Below, one piece after another: positions 10,881 through 23,184 of a stretch of 64,000 bases of DNA (positions are counted from its first letter, which is position 1; each line of letters starts with the position of its first letter). The position numbers and the translations under genes are program-made. This stretch comes from Auanema rhodensis (Eukaryota; Nematoda; Chromadorea; Rhabditida; Rhabditidae). The notes under the pieces are model-generated. The model saw only the letters and a program-made list of their open reading frames with translations, was not told the DNA's origin and did not search any database. Where the stretch lies: the NCBI GenBank assembly GCA_964057225.1, contig OZ059898.1, positions 14,409,767 through 14,473,766 on the forward strand. Reading direction: 5' to 3'.

Positions 10881-13800
10881 AATAACTTATTTTCCATTAT
10901 ATTTTTCATTTTCAATATCATTTCATAATGCTATTAAACAGTCATAAAATTTTGAAAAAACAGTTTTAACATCCTGCGTTTGACGCTTTTGCCTTTTTTT
11001 TTTTGGTTTTTTTTAAATTTAGTTTCATCTCATCTTCTCATATCAATGCTATTCCTATTCAGAATATGCTATTATATGATGAAACTTTCAATTTTTGGCC
11101 CTTTCTCCAGCCAATTTGCGTAGTTTACGTCATAATTTTCGTGCAGATGGCTGATTTTCTATTTGGAATATATCGTTATCATTGCCAATTGTTTATCCTT
11201 TTGTTTCTTCTTGTCCTTCTACATGTCCTTCTTCTTCTTCTTCTTCTTCTTCATCATCATCATTTTCTTCTTCTTAGTCGTTTATCTATGTTTGAACTAG
11301 TTTTGAAACTTCTGTTCATTATCTTTTCCTGAAATCACAATTATCTATTATTGATGTTTGATGTCTCAAAATAATATTTTTTTTTACTAAATCTGCTGTC
11401 TATTTATATTTATTCACATATTATAATTATAATTATAATTATTATATATAATATTTATATTAATGAAGTACTTGAGCAGATCAAGGCAGACTCAAGAGTT
11501 GATGAAGGCTATAGGCAAGCATTGGCTTCAGTTGCTTTCCTCAGAACTTCGTCATGGAAATGAGTTTTCACTAAGTGTCATAGATAATAAATATTTCTCT
11601 ATATGTACATATCTCTTGATAGTTGGCAACAAGGAAATAAGAAAAGTTCTCTTACCCTCCTAATCCATATCTCTCTCTCTCTCTCTCTCTCTCTCTTTAT
11701 TATATTATATATGTATAATTTGAATGGTTTATTTATCTTGTCTGACCTTTGTGATATTCTATTTTTCCGACTATTTGCCGTAAATTATTAGTAGAATGAT
11801 CAAATAATTGTAAAGATGAGAAGGACAATGTTTCAATAATGTCACTTAGGGCATCAACATCATACTCACCATCATGTAGCATGTGAATTTTCAATTTAAG
11901 CCACATTGCTTATCTCTTTTCATTCAAAGTATCTGGTCAGATGGTTTCTCATCTAATTGGATGAAGGTTAAGATCAATTATCCAAAACGTCAAACATCGC
12001 TTGTGGTGTAGCTGAACTTGGTCGCATCGATGATTAGTTCAAACGTTTCTACTCATAGACGGACGTCTTCTTTCGTGTCAGCCAGTAATGAATCTCGTAT
12101 GGCTAACGAGCAAATGAATTAGGCTCTGTTGTCTTGTCGATTGCTTAAACACATGTATTTCTTAACTTCATCTGGCAAGAAGCAAGCAAGAGAATTAAAC
12201 TGAATGAGGGAGAATCGAGAGATAGAATGCATCCACGAGTATAAGATACAATGAGTCTAGAGATAAACCTATAGATTCGTAAACCAAAAGCTCGAGAGGG
12301 AGAGAGGGAGGGAGAGACAGGGAGTAGAACAAGGCAGAGGGGGTGAAATGTAACTCTCCAGAAGATGAAAGAGTTGCGTGTTGGTTGGGTATAGCCGATC
12401 CTTGCCAATTTTATTTTCCTCCTCAACAGACAAATATCAGTAACTCGAATTGATTTGTTGTGAAAGGTGAGAGAGAGAAATGGAGCCAACGATAGATAGA
12501 TAGGGAGAGAGAAAGAGAAAGAGAGAGAGATGAGAATGAGTAAGAGTAAAGAAAAAGTAGAGAGAATGGGAAAGATAAAGCTTCACACAAAACAGACACA
12601 GCGTTGTTCGACTGAAAGCTGGGACCACACGGCATCACATCTACTGCTAGTGTTTGCCCGATCCTAAGCTTCACAGCCATCTACCCACCTTCTCTTCTCC
12701 CCTTTCTAACCATTCCTTTATCTTCATTATTATTCTTTTCACTCATTTTACGTTTTTATTTTGAAGCAATATAATCCTTTTATACATTATGATTTACAAA
12801 TCGTAAAATCATCAAATAGTTCTTAAGTCCTGATTGTCTTTTCAATCTTTTCCTTCTTCTCCCTCTCTCTCTCTCTCTCTTTATGCTCCCTCTTACCTCC
12901 TATTATTTGATTTATGTTGGTATTGTACGACTTGTATTCAACTTGTTTCTTAGATGAATCATGCTAAGTTAGATACAACTTTTTTTTATTTTTCCCTTCA
13001 AATACCCAATGAATCACAATTCGAATGTCAATGGCAGAGATAGTTGTCTCCGCTCAGCACATGACCTTCCCTCCCTCTCTTTCTCTCTCTCTCTCTCTGT
13101 TTTCCCACCCTTCTAAAAACATTGTTAGATCACAATGTTTCATTTCAAAATTAATTGTGTCCCTATAGCTTGTTCTATTCTTTCAGAAAATATTTTTATC
13201 AATAAGATAAGTTAGTAAACGATCTTGTGACCTGTTCTTTTTACTACATTTGGCCACTTAAATTCATTTTCTGCTTATTATTGTCAAAATAAATTATTAT
13301 TATGATGCAAATTTACTAACAAAGGTATTTCCTGCTTCATCAAAAACATTTTTTTTTATATTTTCTACATACTTTTGACCGGCAATCAGCGGTCAAAGAA
13401 TTTTGACGTGACTGGTTTTTTGGGATCATCAGCCTTGCCCACGCCCTGTTATCTCTATCTTTCTCTCTCTCTCTCTCTTTTTTTTCTCCCTCCAGTCTCT
13501 TACAATCTCTCGTTTCGATAGTATCTTTTGTTGTCTCTTCTCTCTTCTCTTTGTTATTGCGTCTCCTCTTGTTGTCTACCATTCTGCTCGTCACATTTCA
13601 ACCATTTGTTTCTCTACAACTGTGTTAATCATTTCTATAGATTTCAACGATGGTTGTTTCTCTCTGTATAGTCAGTGTACCTATTTTCAAATAGAAGTTT
13701 AGTCATTTCTTTGATTTCTCAACAGATTTGCATCATTCAGATGCATTTTCAAACTGATTTTAGGTTGAATGTATGAGTAAGACCATAACACCTACACCGT

Positions 13801-14263
13801 CTTCTTCATGTTCTCTACTTCTCAACATTTTCCAACAACAACAGTTTGATTTGTCCTTTTTGAACAAAATTGGCATCTCATATCATACTTACTGTATATG
13901 TATTTTGTCCTCAAAATCAGTAGACAACTCACAAATTCGGCCAGACAGACGACAGACATTTAACATCACATTCCTTTGTAAACAAACAACTTTTTTTTTC
14001 AAAAGCGTCTTCGTTTCTTCCTTCAAATTCAATTTTCTTCTTCATTCTTGCCGTCATTTCAATGTTTCTTAACGTTTGTTAGGTTGTGTGACTGTACTGC
14101 TTCTGTCGATACAGCTAATACAACCTCCATTACCTTGCCTTCCGTCAACAAGTATTCAGATGTTTCGACAGGATCATCGTTGATTCTATTCTCTCGTAGT
14201 TGGCAGTCAAATTATTTCCATATTCCATTATTAACCAACTCAATTACTTTTTCAGTTATTCAT

Positions 14264-14266
<3 letters not shown>

Positions 14267-14299
<33 letters not shown>
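14267..14299 (+). repeat. (CT)n microsatellite
   Basis: Perfect CT run. Confidence 0.95.
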
Positions 14300-14301
<2 letters not shown>

Positions 14302-14714
14302 TACTCTTTTCTCTTCTAAACCATTCTTTCATTTGTGATGTGATAGTTTCTCTCTCCTCATCTATTCATTCATCCGTTCATCCAACTATCCATCTATCCA
14401 TTCCTCTGTCTCCTCCCCTCACCCCTTCATCCTACCCCTCCCCCTCTATCTCATAAAAATTTGTATCTTTATATGAATAATAGCTTTTTTTAAATATTTG
14501 AAACATAAATAGATTTCTTTTATCAAACTACTTTTATTTCCCTAATCAGTATACCCATAGCTATTCATCATACACCCTTCATACACTATAAGATGTGTGA
14601 TCCGATGTTTGGCAATCACATCCTTTTCGTTTTTCCCATTCTCCTCGTCGCGCACCATGTGCTATATCATTCGAACTCTCTTCACACTTCCTGCTCCTCC
14701 CCCTCCCCTCCCCT

Positions 14715-14718
<4 letters not shown>

Positions 14719-14752
<34 letters not shown>
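14719..14752 (+). repeat. (CT)n microsatellite
   Basis: Perfect CT run following a C-rich segment. Confidence 0.95.
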
Positions 14753-14755
<3 letters not shown>

Positions 14756-15635
14756 ACTTCTCTTGTAATACTCTTGTTCATCTGACGACACATTTCAATT
14801 CAAAACAAACCTATCGCTTGCCTGTTCTCAGCACACACACACAGAGAAACCTCCTCTCCACCCAACAACGTTTTGTCGACCTACATCTCTTATTCGTTTC
14901 ATATCAACATCGAAGAAACATGCTTTTCACATCACCTCCAGTCCTTTTCAATGAAATATTCCTTTGATTTTTGTTATTTTTCAATTTTTCCCGCCATCTA
15001 ATGATGATTTTCTCAAAAGTTCATATGAATCTAAACGATAAACACGACAACAGTTAGTCGTTCTTCTCTTCTACCCTGTTCCTTCCTTCTTTCCATCAAA
15101 CAGGGTCAATATACCAAACAGAAGAAAACAAAAAAACATCTTCAGTTCATTTAACTAACTATGTGTCTAACTGACTAACTAACTATGCTATTTATAATTA
15201 AATTTCTTTATTTATAAATATAAAATGTAATAATTGTCTTTTCACGTTGTTTGATTTTCTTCATCTAATATCAGCGTGACATTTCCGTCTCCCACAATCG
15301 CCGCCTGGCTGCTCATCCAAGCTTATCATCTCCTGCCTCTCTTAAACTTTTTTTTTGTTTCTTATTTTCTTCAACGAAATTTGAAAAAATCAATGAATTT
15401 TCAACGTTTTCATCAAGAAAAGCTGTATTTCAGCACAATAACCATTGACTTTATCGCTTTATGTTTCTTTTTGTCTATTGATTTTTGAATTTTTTGAATT
15501 TCTATTGTTTAATCAATAATTATCAATTTTATAAATGAATATTCTTGTTATTGTCTTCTTTTTCTTATTAATTTCATCTTTTCTTTCGTTAATTTCCACC
15601 CTTATTTGCTATTTCAATTTCAATTTTCAGACATC

Positions 15636-15908
15636 ATGGCCATCGAAGTACAGCAAATCATCGAACTTATTCTTGCCATCTTCTTCCCTGTATGTTTTAT
15701 GATTTTTTTCTTTATAATCAGCTAAGCAGAAGAAAATAGCTGAAAGTTTCCAAGGCTAATCAATGAATTTTCATCTTTTCAGCCATTGGCTATCTTCATC
15801 CATGGATCTGATTGCAATATTCATGTAGCTGTATCCATCATTCTGTGCTTCTTGTTCTATGTACCAGCCATTATCCATGCTCTCTGGTATTGCTTCTTCA
15901 GAGCTTAG
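15636..15908 (+). CDS. PMP3/UPF0057-family membrane proteolipid
   Basis: Small two-helix membrane protein of the stress-induced hydrophobic peptide family (yeast Pmp3, plant RCI2). In yeast this family affects plasma-membrane potential and cation tolerance. Exons 15636-15689 and 15783-15908 give 59 aa. Helix 1 is [15 protein letters not shown], with the PPLA/PPLG-type diproline. A short loop follows (HGSDCNIH), then helix 2 ([20 protein letters not shown]), matching the family's GYLPGIIHA-type end. The start follows a strong acceptor (CAATTTTCAG, ending at 15630). AATAAA at 16095-16100 gives a 3' UTR of about 190 bases. Confidence 0.88.
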
Positions 15909-16605
15909 ATCATCAGCTTGTTCATGTCATACAAGATGACAAGCATCTACTACTACTACAACTACTACTGTTACCTTATAACCAACCCTTATATTAGCCA
16001 ATTTTTCTATGCGACCAATGAGAGATGATGATATTCAGCAGAAAATATGTTTTGTTTCTATGCTCCTAATCAGTTATTTTTTGACTTTTTTCTTAATAAA
16101 ATAAGAAAAAGCGTTGAATCATAGCGGATTTATACCAATTATCGAACTGCATTCACCATTATGAAGCCTTTTCTTTTCTTTTTTTTTTTTGAAAAAGAAG
16201 AAATAAATATTTTCTTTATTTTAATTACGATTAGAATGGAACTAAGCAGAAAAAAAACATTGGAAAATAGAGTAATCAGTCTTTGAGTTATCATGAAACA
16301 TACACAAGACTCATCAATGTTCTCAAGTAAGTTTCAAAAAGAATTAAAAGTCTCAGCTTTTTAGTTCTTAGTTTGGTATGACGTGATTTGGTGTTGTATT
16401 CAATTCCATTATTTATTAATATTGATTATCTAATTAGCATAACTAATAAAGCTTGATAAGCTGGATGTATCTCAATGATCAAACTAATGCTGTATCTATT
16501 GATTAATATAATATAATACAAATATATAATTAGAATATTGAATTAATTATAAATAAATCAAAATTATAATTATTAATATCGCCATGTTAAAGCCTATTAT
16601 GTACT
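15909..16605. other. Convergent 3' UTRs of proteolipid and Cys-rich gene
   Basis: No gene seen. It holds the plus-strand poly(A) signal AATAAA (16095-16100), a minus-strand signal (TTTATT at 16412-16417), and one GTATGTTTCA motif on the minus strand (16294-16303). Confidence 0.5.
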
Positions 16606-16639
16606 TCAAGCGATTGTCTTTGGAAGAGCTGATGTTTCA

Positions 16640-16670
<31 letters not shown>

Positions 16671-17062
16671 CTGCTCCTGTTGCTACAACTGATTGTGCAC
16701 TATCGCCAGTAGCTGATGATATCACCTGAAATTTAAAATAAACAGAGGAATAACATTGAATGAACGGCCGTTAAGATGATAGGAATAAACACGGAGAGTG
16801 GAGATTGGTTCATAGATTAAGGTGAAAATCTTACTGATGCATCATCATTGTAAGGAGCAAGTGGATTATTGTTTTCTAACTTCTTCTTCTGCATTTTACG
16901 GAATTTTGAAGCCATATTCTTATATCTGAAGTGTAATATATGACAGACATGTTGAGGAGACAAGAAAAAAGGTTTTAAAACGAAAACTAACTTGATGCAA
17001 CAAGTTCCGGGGCTGCATTCTACATAACCTGGAGGACAAGCACATGGATTTCCACATGCCAT
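16606..17062 (-). CDS. Small Cys-rich protein or 3' exons of a larger gene
   Basis: Exons 17062-16992, 16925-16835 and 16725-16606 give about 93 aa in consistent phase. The N-terminal module is CGNPCACPPGYVEC followed by TCCIKYK. It closely matches the last module of the Cys-rich protein at 29256-30950 (CVCQRGYVKC then TCCLRYRY). A basic stretch (KFRKMQKKKLENNN) and an alanine-rich tail of seven consecutive Ala follow. There is no signal peptide although the module is extracellular in type, so the first exon may be spliced to an upstream exon. The frame stays open through GAA GTG ACA ATG back to a TTTTTTAAG acceptor. It could be an alternative 3' end of the neighbouring gene at 17553-20497. 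Confidence 0.6.
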
Positions 17063-17552
17063 TGTCACTTCTTCTTAAAAAATTGAAAATAATTGAAAGT
17101 CTTTCAAGGCCAAATAATCAGATTGTGAATTCTGATATGGCCTATCATTCATTGGAAAAGAAGTCCCACAAATTGGAATAGGATGCTATTACCTACTACC
17201 TATCCATAGATTTCCCGAAATAGGTATTTATCAATCATTAACTATAGGTATAATTAAAGTTAAAAGAATAATAATAAATCATTAAATATAATAATTTACT
17301 TTTGTATATTAGAAAGACAAAGATTAAAGTATGAGGATAATAAGGAAAAAATACTTTCTTGTATCTTCACATGCGTAATTTCATTTATATCTGGAAGTTT
17401 TCTCTTTGGTAAGGTTTAGAGAAAAGTTCCAACTTTACTGGAAAGACAGGATGGAAGAATAGATTAGGTTAAGATTGGCTGAAACATACACACACACACA
17501 ATTATTATTTGAGATTCATGCTATCACGGGGAATGAAGAGAGGAAGATTCAT

Positions 17553-20497
17553 TCAGTTTCGTCGAACCATACGTTTCATCTGACTCGTGCATGATGGCAG
17601 ACAGGCTGGCATACATGATGCTGCGCAGACTGGAGCTATTGGAGCTGGTGAATAGACGGCTACGCAAGTTGGAGCACAAGCTGGCATACAGTATGAGATG
17701 CATGTAATCTTTAAGAATTCAAATAATTAGCTCAATTGATAGTAAGATGAAGCTCTTACTCGAGATAAGCATTGACCGTCACAAGAAGGCATGCATTCAG
17801 CAGCACATGAAGCTGGGGAAAGCTGAACGCTGAATCTGGAATGAAGACAATGTGAGAAAAACGGACAGTGAGCATGAGCTGGTTAATCTTGTAAAGCTCG
17901 ATAATCTAAAATGAGAACTTGAAAACTGACTGTTGAACACATGTTGGTGCACAGGATGGTTGACACTGCTGTGGACACATCTGTTGAAGACATGACGGTG
18001 TGCAAGATGGCATACAACCACTAGCACAGGTAGATGGTCGAACAGAAACCTATGAGAAGCAATTTGTGAGTTTAACTTCTGTGGTTGGAAAGTTTGCTGA
18101 AATGAAGGGACACAACATACTTGGACTTGAGTTACACAGGCGTTTGTGCACATTGGACGACATTGAGCCGGACAGAATTGGATTTGAGATACACAGACTT
18201 CACTGCAGGAAGGCATGCATGCTGGATCACAGGTTCTTGGTCGTACCTAAACGAACAGAAGATTTATACTTCAGAAGATAAAAATTAAAGGAAGCTAGGC
18301 TACCTGAACTTGAACGGATACAGCTTGAATACAAGTTGGAAGACATCTAGGCATACAAGCAGATACACAAGTATTTTGTCTGAAAAATGAGAACACTTTG
18401 ATGAATTCATGTTGTTGGCTTACTGGCAAGTCGGTGGACAATTATTGGTACATGTACTACAGGTGACGGCTTCAACACATTGAGCTGAACATGATGGCAT
18501 ACAAGGTGAAAGACAAGTTGGAACAAGAACTGGAGCTGGTCGAATCTAATGTTTTGAAAATAAAAACTTAAACGAAGTAATATCAAACCTGAACAGTCTG
18601 CATACAAGTTGGAGCACAGGATGGCATACACTGTTGTGGACACGTTGGAACAACAATCTAAATGAATAATCATGATGATCTAGCTGTTGAAATTGACGTT
18701 GGCTCACTCGAATACATGCAGAATCGCAAGTTGGCATACACTGCTGAACACATTGTTGCTGAACCACTTGAACAGAGTTAACACATGTTGGTTGACATCC
18801 TGGCATACATGATGGAGCACAACTTGTACGAACCTATTACGCATGTAAGCTTAGTATAAAACTTGAATATATCATATAATTACAGTAATCTGTTGAATAC
18901 ATGTTGGTTCACATCGTGGCATACACTGTGGGACACAAGTTGGAAGTTGTACCTTGAATTAAGAACATCAATTGAGAACTTAATTCATGTTGTTACTTAC
19001 GGAAATCTGTTGAACACAAGTTGGCTCACATCTTGGCATACACTGAGGAGTGCAACTTGGTCCCTAAATAGCAAAAAGCGTAAAAACATATATTATATAT
19101 GAAAATTGAACAGAAATGGGTATAAGGCTAATGCTGAACTAAGAGATTTAGTTAATTTAACTAAGATTGCTTTGTTATTTATGCTTAAAACTTAAAGCTT
19201 GGCGAAATATGCTGTGAATAAGCTGAATCTGTTTTCTTCAGACGACAATTTCCTGATTCTGTTGGCTCTGAAGCAGCTGTACCTTACCGAGTTGACAAGA
19301 TTGATACATGCAGTCTCACATCGTGGCATACACTGTTGAACACAAGCTGGCATTGGCATTGGCATAGGAGGTGGAGCAGGAACAGGTATCATCGGTGGCG
19401 GTGGAGCAGGCTGTAGTTTTGAGTGAATTTTTAACAGAAAAAGTTGGAACAAAAGAAAAAAAAAGATTTTGAGATAGGATTATAAGCAAGAACAAGAGAA
19501 ACTTGAACTTAATAAGCTTTATATGATAAGCTGTAACTGATAAGAAGCTAATGTGAAGGATATGTATGTATGTGATGGGGATGTGTTTGTAACTCATTGA
19601 TACAAGAAGATATAGCAATGATATTAGAAATACCTGATTTATTCGAGGAACAGTCCTTATACGTAATGCCTTTGGAAAATCAAAATATATTTGTTTCTTT
19701 CTTTCTTTTTTTCAAATAAAAAATGGAAAAAAATTCATTTTGCAACATCGTTGGAAATTTGAGAGACTTATTGGTGTAGAATCATACAATTTGTTTCATT
19801 TTTAAGTGATCTATTCATAGATGTTGAAGTTGAGAGGTATAAGAAGCTAGTGATTGAATAGAAAAGCAATTGAGATCTTATTCTCTCTCTATCTCTCTCT
19901 CCCTCTCTTTCTCTCTCACTCTGAGTTTCTTTTCTTTAATTTAACCTTCCTTGTTCTGCGCTCAACTTCAAGAAATACATTTGAAATTATCAAAAAGTTA
20001 GAAAATTTGAAGAAAAAAAAGTATTTTTCTCGAATAAGTTTCAAAAAAAAAAGAAAAAAAACTTACAACAGACATAACACAAGCATTAGTGCACATTGGT
20101 TGACAGTGATCAGGGCATGAAATCTATAAGAATAATCATTTTGATGTAATATATAGGTTATAGTTAAGTTTTTATATAGTTAAGCTCAAGTTTTAAATTG
20201 AAACTTGACAGGTGAACTGACCATTGGTTGTGGTGGTGGAGGTGGTGGCATCATGGGACAACCTCCACATCCACAGTCCTGACCTGGACGACACATTGCA
20301 CAGCATTGACGTTTACTACGAGAAAGCTGAATAGATTCTGGTTTAAGTGTCTGAAAGAAGATAATGAGAAGAAGTATATGGGAGAAACTCTGATTTTCAA
20401 TAAGAAAATAGAAAAAACTCACTGAATTACTTTCAACTTCAGCTAAAGCTGAAATGATTAGTAATGAGGATACAAGGAAAAGCCTTGCTGCAAGCAT
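17553..20497 (-). CDS. ABU/PQN-like Cys-rich repeat secreted protein
   Basis: Fifteen hand-spliced exons: 20497-20423, 20350-20222, 20123-20067, 19669-19634, 19410-19288, 19063-19001, 18952-18884, 18833-18708, 18657-18589, 18545-18424, 18379-18304, 18246-18121, 18049-17931, 17835-17760, 17708-17553, giving about 473 aa. Residues 1-19 are a signal peptide. SRSKRQCC (KR at 38-39) is a likely proprotein-processing site. A CGCGGC segment and a Met/Pro run follow. Then come about a dozen copies of a module with consensus T-C-x3-C-M-P-x-C-x-P-T-C, such as TCVPQCMPRCEPTC, mostly one or two per exon and bounded by phase-0 introns. The tail is basic (QMKRMVRRN). Proteins of this type (ABU/PQN group) are known in C. 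elegans as pharyngeal cuticle components. Here that role is inferred. Exon 4 (12 codons) is the least certain. Confidence 0.85.
19854..20060. repeat. Low-complexity CT / A-rich intron sequence
   Basis: Inside an intron of the Cys-rich gene. TCTCTC-rich followed by A-rich DNA, with no coding support. Confidence 0.6.
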
Positions 20498-21111
20498 TTC
20501 TGAAAAACGTTCTAATGAGGCAGAAGATAGTTAAAAAAGTCTGAATAATGATACAGATGATGAGAATGAGGATGAAAAGCATACGAATATGACAAAGAAT
20601 TATATTTGACGATGAATAACTGAAGAATATTTTGAATAAATATAATTGAAATGAAGGAAAGTTAAGAGATTATCGAGCATTAATGAAACTGATTCAGATG
20701 AGATAGCTGAAGGGTGGAGATCTTGAATCAAACACCTTTTTTCTATCTCTCCTACTTCTCTCTCTATCTCTCTCTCTTTCTCTCTTTCTTTATTCTCATT
20801 TCATGTCTTCCCTTGAGCTTCTTTTTGATATTTGACAGCTTTTCAGGATAAGTTTAGATTTTCATTTAGTCTAGATATGTCAATTTAGACGGATCCGTTA
20901 ATGAACAATCTATGAAAAGAATAGATTTGTGTCCAAAACGGATAATCAAATAGTTAAATTTGAAAAATAAACTGAAGAAAAGGACATTAGAGAAGAGAAC
21001 GAGACGAGAGATATTTGGAATTTGGAAAGGTGACGTTCAGAATAATGAAGAAGGACGTTATCGGCCCTTAAGCATATGAAGGTTTGGGAGTGATGAATGT
21101 AGTGATAGTGC

Positions 21112-21210
21112 TTAGATGGTGTCAGTATTTAGCACAGCAACGTCTACATCACAGATTCTGCCTTCAGACTGCTGATTATTGAAGCTCATCAGCAGCAACA
21201 CCAGCAGCAT
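21112..21210 (-). CDS. Possible 32-residue secreted peptide or 5' exon
   Basis: A short open frame that begins MLLVLLLMSFNNQQSEG, a signal-peptide-like start, and stops at 21114-21112. A TATA box (TATAAATAG, 21282-21274) lies about 65 bases before the ATG on the same strand, which is suitable promoter spacing. It sits 600 bases upstream of the Cys-rich gene on the same strand. It may instead be the first exon or leader of that gene, whose own ATG follows a TTTTTCAG acceptor. The leucine run partly comes from CTG repeats, so chance is not excluded. Confidence 0.35.
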   Translation of the reverse strand: MLLVLLLMSFNNQQSEGRICDVDVAVLNTDTI

Positions 21211-21273
21211 GAAGGCTGCCTGTCTCTTCGGTCGACTAAACGGAACGGTCAGCTGTCCTTCTCGCATTCTGGG

Positions 21274-21282
21274 CTATTTATA
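21274..21282 (-). promoter_or_regulatory. TATA box
   Basis: TATAAATAG in a locally GC-richer context. It would direct minus-strand transcription toward the short open frame at 21210 and the Cys-rich gene beyond it. Confidence 0.5.
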
Positions 21283-22318
21283 CCCCTGTATTTACCGAGA
21301 TTGACACCCCATGGACTGTTCTCCAGTCTTTCATTTTCTGTCTCATCTTTCTCCACCGGCTAGTGTCTCTCATTGAGTTTGCTATGCTTATATGTATCTC
21401 TCTTCCTTCCTCACTAACTCACTCCCTCCTTGCATTCATCATCTGTGCTCTCGTTCTCGTTCTTATTCCAGACAGAGCTCTTGGTGAGTTTTGTCCATTG
21501 TCTGTCGACGGTGGCTTTTCATAAAAGAACTTCTCAGGTTGTTGTACCTAAAACTTGACTAACAAAGCTTGACCACCAGCAGTAGCATGAGCTGTCTATG
21601 AAGACAGGTAGTAAATCGTCATTGGCTTGGCCCATTACTGACTCGTCGTCTCATATGACAAGTTATAACAAGTTCTATCTTTCGATGATTCAGACAATAA
21701 ACAACAAATAAACAATTCATTTGTCACTTTTCTCGTCTACCTCTTCAACATCATACTTACAATTTGTCTTCCGCCTTGCCTCCTTTTTCAACTTCAGCAT
21801 GTGCTTGTCTCGTCTCAGGCACCTTCATGCTCTCTTATCCAGCAACCTCTTGAATTCAAAAGAAATTTTCCATTTAGCGGTGAAACTTAAAATGTTTTTT
21901 CCCATTATTGTCAACTTTTTTTAAGGATTTCAGCTCTAATACCAGTTATATATGATGACGACATCATCAATCCTATCTAAACTAACTATAAACTAGATAT
22001 CTTTCTCCTTCAGTTCTTTCCTTTGATATGACGTCTTTGCCCTGGCAATTTCTCTTTCTCTTTGTGTGACCTTCTTTCTCCTTCCTCACTGTGACCGAGC
22101 ACAATCACACATTTGCCCCAGATGAACTTGGCGTAAGCGACGCGACACGCAAACTAGGGAGGAGGAGTGACCAGAGGAAGTAGAGATAGTGCGGGGATCA
22201 CATTCTTCCATTAACTTTCATGTTTATTATTATTCTCTCTTTTATTTTGAGTTATCATTAACTTTCCCCACTTTTTTCTCAAACTGATCGGTTTTTACAG
22301 GGCGATTTGAGTTTAAAC

Positions 22319-23184
22319 ATGCCCATGCACTTCATCTCAGTAAGTTAAACTTTAATTTTAGAATTCTTGTATGTTCAATTCATATTAATTTAACATTTCA
22401 TTTTAGCCACAAGCTCGTTCGCTATTCATTATGTTTGTTGATGTCCGCACCAGACTGAGAGATAAGTGAGTATATGACTTATAATTATTTTTTAAATTTT
22501 GGCTTTTTATTTATTTTTTATGTTCTAGATTCATCGACAGCGATGAGAAAACTCGTGCAGTTTTGGACGGATCTGTGTTCCAGTATATCGAGGAGCTTGA
22601 TTTTCTTCTTCAGCACCCGTCAGGTATACGAAACTTCTAATATTTTCGGTTTCTCATGTAAAATTTTCAAAGATTTTCTTATTTCATAAATTTGAAACTT
22701 TTCCTGTAGTTTATATAAAGATTTTGTTTTAGTGCGAGGAAACAGTGATCCGAAAATGCGCACCCCTATGGTTGATATGGTATGTTTCTTTTTTCTAATA
22801 TTTCCATCAACAATAAATTATAATATTAGACTAATCTATGTAAAAGTATATACATAATGTATATATAATCATTTAATTACTCAATATTGTATTTAGCAAA
22901 CGCCAATAGGAATCCTTCTGAAAAGAATGAAACGACAAATTCAGGCGATTTGTACACTTGCCGACGTTGTTCATATTGGTACGTTTCAATACTTTTAAAA
23001 ATATATTTTTAAAATCTTTCTATATTTCACATTTGAGTTAATGACATCGCTTTTAGGCCCACCAGCTAATGAGAATGAGGCAGCACTCGTATCGAGGGCC
23101 GAGCAGGTGCTGAATCTCTTGTACGACACGACAATACCACCGTCTTCTTTTTCTGGTTCAGATGCACAAACTCACTCCAACTAA
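22319..23184 (+). CDS. Unrecognised small intracellular protein
   Basis: Exons 22319-22339, 22407-22465, 22529-22623, 22733-22779, 22897-22978 and 23057-23184 give about 143 aa, with all phases consistent. The start follows a strong acceptor (TTTTTACAG, 18 bases upstream). AATAAA is at 23277-23282. I do not recognise the family. There is no signal peptide or membrane segment. It looks helical and amphipathic (DVRTRLRDKF, VFQYIEELDFLL, GILLKRMKRQIQAICTLADV), and then has an acidic helix and a Ser-rich tail. Such a helical adaptor-like protein could be a subunit of a larger complex. It lies between the Cys-rich loci but is not related to them. Confidence 0.8.

Larger units (their letters stand above)
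8389..15635. other. Gene-poor region with microsatellites
   Basis: About 7.2 kb with no supportable gene. Open frames such as 9915-10472, 12145-12680 (minus) and 13773-14967 are Ser/Leu/Phe runs produced by CT-rich DNA, with no splice signals joining them. The region holds at least eight CT/GA tracts, a TTC/TCA run (11227-11263) and an AT-only stretch (11419-11460). Confidence 0.6.

Noticed and set aside
12145-12680. Overlapping minus-strand open frames
   Set aside because: GA-rich DNA read in reverse gives Ser/Leu runs; no signal of a real gene.
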